A stretch of 64,000 nucleotides of DNA from Portulaca oleracea (lineage: Eukaryota; Streptophyta; Magnoliopsida; Caryophyllales; Portulacaceae): assembly GCA_029582165.1 (NCBI GenBank), contig CM055872.1, forward strand, positions 27,196,243 through 27,260,242, written 5' to 3'. A program made the position numbers and the translations under genes. The notes beneath the pieces were generated by a model, which saw only the letters and a program-made list of their open reading frames with translations, was not told the DNA's origin and made no database searches. Shown one piece after another: positions 56,798 to 64,000 of the stretch (the first letter of the stretch is position 1; each line of letters opens with the position of its first letter).

Positions 56798-59757
56798 GTG
56801 AGACACGGGTCGAGCGAGCCCTAAGTAAGGGGAAGGCCATTTTTGCCTTGCTCCTCTTAGAGGCGAACACATGTGAGGAAGTGAAACCTAAACACCCTCT
56901 CGTTGCCCCCCTTCTTGCAAAATTTGGAGATGTATTCCCCGAAGAGCTCCCCCCGGGTCTACCTCCTATCCGAGGTATTGAGCATCAGATCGACCTTATA
57001 CCCGGCGCTCCGCTCCCCAACAAGGCGGCATATCGGTGCAACCCGCAAGAGACAAGGGAGTTACAAAGACAGGTTGACGAGCTTATTTCACGAGGCTATG
57101 TTCGAGAGAGTATGAGTCCGTGCTCCGTCCCAGCCCTCCTGGTTCCGAAGAAAGATGGTACCTTCAGGATGTGTGTAGATAGCCGAGCCATCAACAATAT
57201 TACCATCAAGTATCGGTACCCTATACTGAGGCTTGACGACATGCTCGATGAACTACATTGCTCCTGTATTTTCTCCAAGATTGACCTACGGAGTGGCTAT
57301 CATCAAATCCGTATGAAGAAAGGCGATGAATGGAAGACAGCGTTCAAGACAAAAGGGGGATTATATGAGTGGCTTGTCATGCCATTTGGGCTTTCCAACG
57401 CCCCGAGCACATTCATGCGTCTTATGAACGAGATGTTGAGACCCTTTATTGGTAAATTCGTCGTGGTTTATTTCGATGATATTCTAGTATATTCGAGGAG
57501 TGAAGCGGAGCATATTATGCATTTGGAGCGGGTGTTCGAGGTTTTGCGGCAACAACGGCTTTATCGTAAACTGGAGAAGTGCGAATTTTGCACTCCCCAA
57601 GTCACCTTTCTTGGGTATATTGTTTCCGGCACAGGTATTTCAATGGACCCTTCGAAGGTGGAGGCCATCCGTTCTTGGCCCTCTCCCTCTACTATCACGG
57701 AGGTGAGGAGCTTCCACGGTCTTGCTTCGTTCTACCGTCGGTTCATCAAGGGCTTTAGTACCCTTACCGCTCCCATTACCGAGTGTATAAAGAAGGGCGC
57801 CTTTGAGTGGACCGGCGGCCCAGGAGCTGTTGAGAAGCTGAAGTCACAACTTTGTGAGGCTCTGGTACTTGCTCTCCCGGATTTCACACAAGTCTTCGAA
57901 GTTGATTGCGATGCTAGTGGTGTAGGCATTGGGGCCGTGTTGATGCAAAACCAACGTCCTATCGCTTATTTCAGTGAGAAACTCAGTGGTTCAAGGAGGA
58001 ACTATTCCACGTATGATAAGGAGTTTTATGCTCTCGTTCGGGCTCTAGATCATTGGTCACACTATTTGAGGCCGAGCCAGTTTGTCCTTCATTCAGACCA
58101 TGAGGCGCTCAAATATTTGAATGGACAACACAAGCTTAGCTCCCGGCATGCTAATTGGGTTGAGTTCCTTCAAGGATTTAATTTTGTAGCGAAACACAAG
58201 AAGGGGAGTATAAATGTGGTCGCCGATGCGCTTTCGAGGAGACACTCTCTTCTTTCCGTAGTTGAGGCGAGGGTACTTGGGTTCCAGCACTTAAAGGAGT
58301 TTTATAAGGAGGATGATGACTTTAAATCACACCTCGGTGGTGGTGATGGACCGTATTTGCTACAAGACGAATTTCTCTTCAAGGGCAACAAATTGTGCGT
58401 TCCAAGATGTCCGTTGAGAAAGCTTCTAGTGCGGGAGGTTCATGGAGGTGGACTCGCCGGTCATTTCGGTATCAATAAGACCACCGACATGTTAAAGGAG
58501 CACTTTTATTGGCCGAAGATGGGAGGCGATGTGCAGGACGTGATATCAAAGTGTATTATTTGCCACCATGCCAAAAGCCAGTTCCACCAAGGGCTTTATA
58601 CACCCCTTCCGGTTCCGAATGGTCCGTGGGAGGATTTGAGTATGGACTTCATTGTAGCTCTTCCCCGAACCGTGCGTGGCAAAGATGCAATCCTAGTCGT
58701 CGTTGACCGCTTTTCTAAAATGGCGCATTTCATTGCCTGCGAGAAAACCGATGACGCCACACATATTGCCACCCTTTTCTTCCGAGAGGTGGTGCGCTTG
58801 CATGGTGTCCCGAGGAGTATTGTGTCGGATCGTGAAACTAAATTCATGTGTCACTTTTGGAGGTCTTTGTGGAAGCTCTTGGGAACGAAGCTTTTATTTA
58901 GCACATCGCATCATCCTCAAACAGACGGCCAAACTGAGGTAACTAACAAGACACTCATTACAATACTTCGTGGTCTTGTGAGTCGGAGTCTACGAGATTG
59001 GGATGCCAAGTTATGTCACGCCGAGTTTGCCTATAATCGGTCCCCCTCTCTTGCTACGGGTCATTCGCCCTTTCAGACTTGCTATGGTATCAACCCCATA
59101 ACTCATATCTAGCTCCTTCCTCTTCCTCTAGAGTCGAGGGTTAGCTTTGAAGCAAGTGAGAAAGCCGCTGAGATCCAGAAGCTTCACCGGCAAATTCGAG
59201 AAAAGATCGAGCGCACCAATGAACTTTATAAGGCCCGAGCCAACAAGCATCGTCGTGATATCACGTTCAAGCCCGGGGACTTGGTTTGGCTACATCTAAG
59301 GAAGGAACGGTTTCCATCCCGGAGGAGTAATAAGCTAAAGCCAAGAAGCGAGGGACCGTTCAAAGTTTTGGCCAAGATAAATGACAACGCCTACAAGCTT
59401 GATCTTCCGGGGGACATCGGTGTTTCATCAACCTTCAACATCGGGGACCTCTCACCCTACATTGAGGATGTTGAACCGGACGTGGATTTGAGGGCAAATC
59501 CTCTTCAAGAAGGGGAGGATGAAGAGGTCCGGGTTCCTTTCTCCTCTCTGGTGACCACCGCCGAACCGCCGTCCAACTCGAGCCTCGAGTTGCAATTTCC
59601 GCCACCGGGGTGGGAGGCTAGTCTCGGCCATCCGATGGATGGGCCCCGGGGCTCCTTAGGGAGGGGCCCGCTCACAACACCGACCCTGGAGGCCTCGGGA
59701 CTGGACCGGGCCATCTCGAGACTAGAGCATAGAAGGTATCGGGGTGCGAGTGTTTGA
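56794..59757 (+). CDS. Pol of gypsy element 2 (RT, RNase H, integrase), one internal stop
   Basis: [55 protein letters not shown] and the catalytic [12 protein letters not shown] near residue 227. RNase [34 protein letters not shown] and VADALSRRH, all four acidic positions kept. Integrase: H-H-C-C zinc domain ([10 protein letters not shown] ... [10 protein letters not shown]), Asp in [10 protein letters not shown], Asp in [10 protein letters not shown], Glu in [16 protein letters not shown] at 59110-59112 interrupts the frame, which then continues ([38 protein letters not shown]) and ends at 59757, about 240 bp inside the 3' LTR. Confidence 0.93.
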
Positions 59758-60436
59758 AACCCCCGGGATTAATAAAAACCAGGGCACAACCGCGACCATC
59801 AGAGAACTAGCTCGACCGAGCCAACTCCTGGCTCACCCGAGCAATGCTTCTGCCGAGCGTGAATGGCGTCGGGGGCTGCTCGCCGAGCCGTTCCTTTGCT
59901 CGCCGAGCGGCGTTCTGTCGGTGTCATCTTGCCCACAACCACGCATCCAGAAGACACCGCCGCCGAGCCTTCCTCCTTCGCCGAGTGAACCTGCGGAGAT
60001 GCTGCGCGCCTGCCGACGATCGACGAAGGCACCTTTCGCCCAGCCGTTCCTTTGCTCCTGCTGGAAGACACCTTTTTTACGCTGTTTTGGCTTAATTTTG
60101 GGTTTAGTATAAATAGCTTGTTATTATACTTCTCCAAGGACTTTTTTGGACTGATTAATGAGTATGCTTATGCATTGCTTAGGGTTTCTCCCTTCCTTCT
60201 AAAATCTTGCTTTACTTTATCCATTGATTAATGGTGGTGTTTGCAAGTCATCTCTTTATTGATCATTTGGTGGCATCATCCTTTATGATGGTCATGGTGG
60301 GATGCTAGGCCTTTGGTGGTGGAGTTTCCTTTATCCAAGGTCATATCCAAATCCTTTGGGTGATCAAGCTCTTATTCGATTGTGAATCAAGTCTCTCAAG
60401 CTAGTCCATCAATCTTTCCCATCACGCCACGCTCCA
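59520..60436 (+). repeat. 3' LTR of gypsy element 2
   Basis: 917 bp. Nearly identical to the 5' LTR outside two zones, but 59580-59610 and 59860-60060 carry many short deletions. The GCTCGCCCGAGC motif appears there as GCTCGCCGAGC (59878, 59898), each lacking one C. TATA box at 60108-60115. Confidence 0.93.
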
Positions 60437-60453
60437 CCACCCCTACCTTTCCC

Positions 60454-61776
60454 CTAGTGGAATTCTAAACTCATGCAACGATGAGCAAATAAATTTTGAC
60501 ATTTATGTGGTTAAAGAAAAATTTAAAGTAGCATTTACTTTAAATTCAACTTAAAGTGCTGAAGCAAGCAGTGGCATGCATATCATTTCAATGATAACAT
60601 GCTTGTAGCAGAAATAAAGCATATCGAGGTACGTGAACGGAAGAACCACACCTGCTCATCTTGTCGAAAAATCAACTATGCTGGTGTAAATTCCCTATTG
60701 GGATATTCCTTCTGTACCGTCCTTGTATATGGACGTTCCTGTATACTTGGTTTAGTAGCACGGCGACGTCCTCTCCACCAAGAAACCATCGCTTTTCATT
60801 AAAAGCCCAAAATACCAAAAAATGAAAATTTCAGAAAATTAGAAGAAGGCTAAGGAGAAGCTCGCCTATTGTGCCTAATAAAACACGGGTGGTCTTCTCA
60901 AGAATGAAAGATCAAGTCCCTAAATTAGTGCATGCAAACGAAATCCGGGGTAAGCCATCCTGATCAAAATTTAATTTCCATAAAATTGATAAGAAAATAC
61001 TTCTGTTTTTTGCAGGGAAATCACTTCAAGCGTGACACATGACTTTAGCTTAAAGACGTAGAGTCGTCAAGCGTGACACATGACTTTAGCTTCCGAGTGT
61101 CAATTTTATGCCTCTAAGTAAGACGTCATCAACGCCTGAGATCACTCGAAGTTTGAAGTGTCATCAACGCCTGAGACCACTTCAAGTAGGGCGTCAGTCG
61201 CGCATGAGACCATCAAACATCAAATCTAGAGCTATCGACATCGCGATCAATGAAGTCTCCCCAACAAATAAGGCGTCATTCTTGCCTAAGATCACCTTTA
61301 AGGCACAAGTTGCCCACCGCGACACAGGACTTTAGCTTTCAAGTGTCAATCTCATACCTCTATGTAAGGCGTCATCAAACGCCTGAGGTCACTTCAAGTA
61401 AGGCATCATCAAGCGCCTGAGACCACCACCAAGTAGGGCATCATTCTCGCCTAAGATCATCTTTTAAAGGCGCAAGTTGCCCACCGCGACGCATGACTTA
61501 ACTTCCAAGCGTCAAACTCCCATCATTTCAAGTAGAGCATCACCTTTGCTCAAGATCAAGCAACAAATCACACCTTTCCCTTTCAGTCAAGTAAGCCGTC
61601 ATTCTTGCCTGAGATCATCTTTTGAAGGCGCAAGTTGCCCACCGCGACGTAGGACTCAACTTCTAAGCATCACCCCAGGATTTGCACTCCAAAGTCATAT
61701 CCCTAACCAGTGTCCATCAAATTAGTACTACTTTGATTCTCATCCTATCCAACACTCAGTCCAAGTGGGGGCTATC
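60454..61776 (+). other. LARD body 2, 3' part, no gene
   Basis: Homologous to about 47060-48984: AATTC(C/T)AAACTCATGCAAC, CAAGTTGCCCACCGCGAC. 61020-61700 is a series of irregular repeats (GCGTCATCAACGCCTGAGA, GACACATGACTTTAGCTT). The polypurine tract AAGTGGGGGC is at 61763-61772. Confidence 0.65.
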
Positions 61777-63619
61777 TGTAGACATCCGGTATTGGTACAT
61801 AAATATATAACATAGACTATATAGTACGTGGTAGAAACAAAGAAGAAGAGATCGAATAATAAAGCATAAATACATGCACTTTACATGTACAAGTTCACCT
61901 ACCGACGCGTGCATGATCACATGTGAAGTTTAGCAAGCTACATGCACACTTTTACATACAAAAATGACCCATGCAAAGTTACGTAAGACACATGCAAAGA
62001 GGTTTCAAGTTCAAACCTCACAAAAGCACCTCAAAAACACTACATAAAGCTCATAAATGCATTTGCCGTCCATAGTGTGAACAACTAAGTCTCGAGGCAA
62101 ACTATTTCAAACATTATTGATCAAGAATGCATGAATGGTAATCAAATGCAGTCCCCTCCCCCTTTAAAGTCTGATCGGCCTTTAGCTCTGTCCACACTAA
62201 ATTCATTCACATGCATGTTGTCGACTACCCACGTACAAACACCCCCTTGCTCCTAGCAATCTGTGTCGAGGTTGACTAGGAATTGCATTTGATTGTTGGT
62301 GAGTGTATGTGCATGAATGTGCATGTATCTCCTAAGCCTCCTAAATCCTATAATTACTTCTCCTTCATTCACTAAATCCTCACTCACTCCTTCATTCACT
62401 CCCCCTTCACTCATTCTTACACTCATCCATTCTCTCTCATTTCTATAATCTTTTATCTCTATTCTATCATCTACATCCCTAATCTCTACCATATCATTAC
62501 CATCTCCATCTTTCTACTTTCTTAAACCCCTTATCTCCATTCTTATCCCACCAACCATCACCCATCCATAAACACCACAAAAAGCCTAACCTTATACTAT
62601 CCAAAACACCACAAAAAGGAGCCTTTTGCCTACCCTTTTCCATCCCGTTTTCCTATCCTTTTTTGATCACTATCCTACCACCATAATCACCATTTCTATA
62701 CTCCCTTAAACCTCTAAATTCTAATCCTATCCTACCTTTCATTATCCCTCCCCAAAACATCAGAAAACTCCATTAAAAACTCACAAAAAGAACTATGTCT
62801 TACCATCTTCTTATCCTCTTTTCATCCCTTTTCCATCCACATATTTGGTACTACTTTGGCATCTTCAAGAGGGTGATTCTAAGCACTCAAAAGGAGCTTA
62901 TACAAAGGCTAGGCAAGGCTTCTTCAAAAGTCACAATGTAAGCTTTATGTGTTTCTTTCTTATGTAAATGAAGTGTTGTACATGTACTTCTTCCTTTAAT
63001 TCATTTTGCATGTTGAATGAAGTGATCTTATAAAGTTCTTATTTATCTCCGTTCCAAACTTTATTAAATTCACACTTTATAACTTTTAGTCGAGTCTTTC
63101 CTTTTGTGAGAGGCGAACTCAAAATGTTCCTACTTCATGTTCGTAACCTTACCCCCGAATCTATTCTCGGTTTCGTAGGCAGAGTCTTCCTTTATTTTCT
63201 TTTCGATTTTGTCTTGGCTTTTCCCTTAAAATAGTCGGTTGGCGACTCCTTTTGGAAATAAAACACATCGGGATTGCCTAAACTATGTTTAATATGGTTT
63301 TACAATGTATCGATGCAACTTTAAGGTGATTTTGTATATTTCTAAATAATGGTTATTTAAACTGCTTTCTTTCGAGCCTAACATCTCGTGAACAAATTGA
63401 ATTAATCCTAGAAGAGTTGGAACAAGTGGATGTTCACTCCTAAAGGTTTAGTTTAATGATTCACGAGATGTACAAAGTAAAGGGAATGTGATTTTACAAC
63501 TAATATTCATGAAATGTACCATTAATCCTTACAGGACTTTTTAAAGTTAAACCCCAGTACAAACCCCAATTCCGTCCTGCGGGCATTTAGAAGTCTGAAC
63601 GACGAGAATAATGTCCACA
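61777..63619 (+). repeat. LARD LTR 3
   Basis: 1843 bp from TGTAGACATCCGG to ATGTCCACA. It is more diverged from LTRs 1 and 2, which resemble each other closely; the central palindrome is missing but the CT-rich leader, GTGAGAGGCGAACTC and TGGATGTTCACTC landmarks remain. This suggests a different source copy or an older duplication. Confidence 0.82.
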
Positions 63620-64000
63620 ATATATCAATGGCGAAAATCAAAATCATCCAATGGAAAAATTCAAAAGTCACCATTATTTTTATCAAGAAAATAAATTTGT
63701 AAATAATTACAATATTTAGTGATAAAATATTATATTTCATTGAGAAAAATTAAAGCTTTGTTTTTATTTAAATAGCCTTTTTTTAAAGAAAACTTAATAA
63801 GAATTAAAATATTCAGTAATAAAATGTTATCTTTCAAAGAAAACATTAAATGTAAATTTCAACTTTTTCATAAAAACAATTACATGCACATTAATCAATG
63901 AGAAAAAATTGACATCATTTTTGTGTTTTTATTTTTCAAAATTTAACTTTCATAAATAATTATATTGTTAAATTGTAAACTATATATCATCTCAATGAGG
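63620..64000. other. AT-rich DNA to the window edge
   Basis: No gene seen. AATGGCGAAAATC a few bases after LTR 3 could be a mutated primer site but matches TGGCGACTCC only in its first six bases. Confidence 0.4.

Larger units (their letters stand above)
53787..60436 (+). mobile_element. Ty3/gypsy element 2 (CRM-like), nearly complete
   Basis: Two LTRs (53787-54757, 59520-60436), primer site at 54760 and gag-pol on the plus strand. The 5-bp duplication CCACC flanks it (53782-53786 and 60437-60441). RT carries the CRM-type signature [20 protein letters not shown], and pol extends into the 3' LTR. RT, RNase H and integrase motifs are intact in one long frame with a single stop, whereas gag and protease are broken. 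It inserted into the right terminal repeat of a hAT element, itself inside the LARD. Confidence 0.95.
52987..60445. mobile_element. hAT element split by a gypsy element
   Basis: The left terminal repeat TAGGGGTGGGCACA begins at 52987. The right one, when the gypsy insertion 53787-60436 and its duplicated CCACC are ignored, ends GCCCACCCCTA at 60445. CCTTTCCC flanks both sides (52979-52986 and 60446-60453): an 8-bp hAT duplication. The 800 bp of hAT sequence has GCGGTTAACCGC-like words near both ends and no transposase, so it is non-autonomous. Confidence 0.92.
30777..63619 (+). mobile_element. Tandem LARD-like LTR element: LTR - body - LTR - body - LTR
   Basis: Three similar LTRs (30777-32500, 48985-50658, 61777-63619) in the same orientation alternate with two copies of one internal region. 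LTR 1 is followed by a TAT/Ogre-type primer site; LTRs 2 and 3 are preceded by the same polypurine tract. Neither body encodes gag or pol: it is tandem repeats and simple sequence, as in large retrotransposon derivatives (LARDs). Body 2 lacks the first roughly 5 kb including the primer site. Nested later insertions are 39409-46274 in body 1 and 52987-60445 in body 2. Unequal crossing-over between LTRs is the simplest origin. Confidence 0.85.

Noticed and set aside
63620..63640. Possible primer site after LARD LTR 3, implying a third body
   Set aside because: Only TGGCGA matches and the sequence then becomes unrelated AT-rich DNA up to the window end.

Overview
This window looks like plant nuclear DNA, probably from a eudicot and from a gene-poor, possibly pericentromeric region. 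The evidence is plant-type transposons of nearly every class, AT-rich spacers, intron-bearing transposon genes, long TA and ATT microsatellites, and LTR retrotransposons primed by initiator-Met or Arg-like primer sites. I see no convincing host gene, rRNA, tRNA or CRISPR array. Every recognisable coding region belongs to a mobile element, and most are frameshifted or interrupted by stops.

Layout. 1-6.5 kb: AT-rich DNA with three foldback MITEs carrying 9-10 bp target duplications (1101-1441, 2003-2369, 4634-5223), a degraded Del/Tekay-like LTR piece on the minus strand, and one LTR with TATA box and primer site (5423-6030, minus). 6.5-18.7 kb: TA microsatellites that hold a small foldback element (6644-6895), an 11-kb Mutator-like element (MULE, 7042-17994) and another MITE (18056-18587). 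The MULE has 105-bp identical terminal inverted repeats. It carries two convergent genes: a plus-strand Ulp1/C48-protease-like gene with about eleven exons, and a minus-strand FAR1-type transposase gene (FAR1 zinc finger, MULE DDE core, SWIM finger, zinc knuckle). A short motif, GATGTTCAT, is scattered through its non-coding DNA and flips orientation at the middle of the element.

18.7-26.6 kb: a SINE with a 14-bp target duplication, a roughly 0.8-kb tandem array that includes the SINE tail, an array of smaller related units separated by (ATT)n, a hAT element (23128-23787), and a palindromic MITE (25551-26516) whose ends resemble those of the MULE. 26.6-64 kb: a tandem array of a large non-coding LTR element (LARD-like, TAT/Ogre-type primer site and polypurine tract), with LTRs at 30777-32500, 48985-50658 and 61777-63619. 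Its internal DNA is full of tandem repeats. Several elements are nested in it: a one-ended CACTA element (about 27.1-29.7 kb), a decayed Ty3/gypsy element on the minus strand (39409-46274), and a hAT element (52987-60445) whose right terminal repeat was itself split by a second, better preserved Ty3/gypsy element (53787-60436).

How the parts work together. The MULE transposase could act on its own ends and on the related MITEs; the Ulp1-like gene is a passenger known from some plant MULEs. Both gypsy elements encode gag-protease-RT-RNase H-integrase and resemble the chromoviral CRM lineage: RT signature, and a pol reading frame that runs into the 3' LTR. The LARD has no coding capacity and would have depended on proteins supplied by a relative. 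All coordinates come from reading by eye; splice sites and repeat edges are best estimates.
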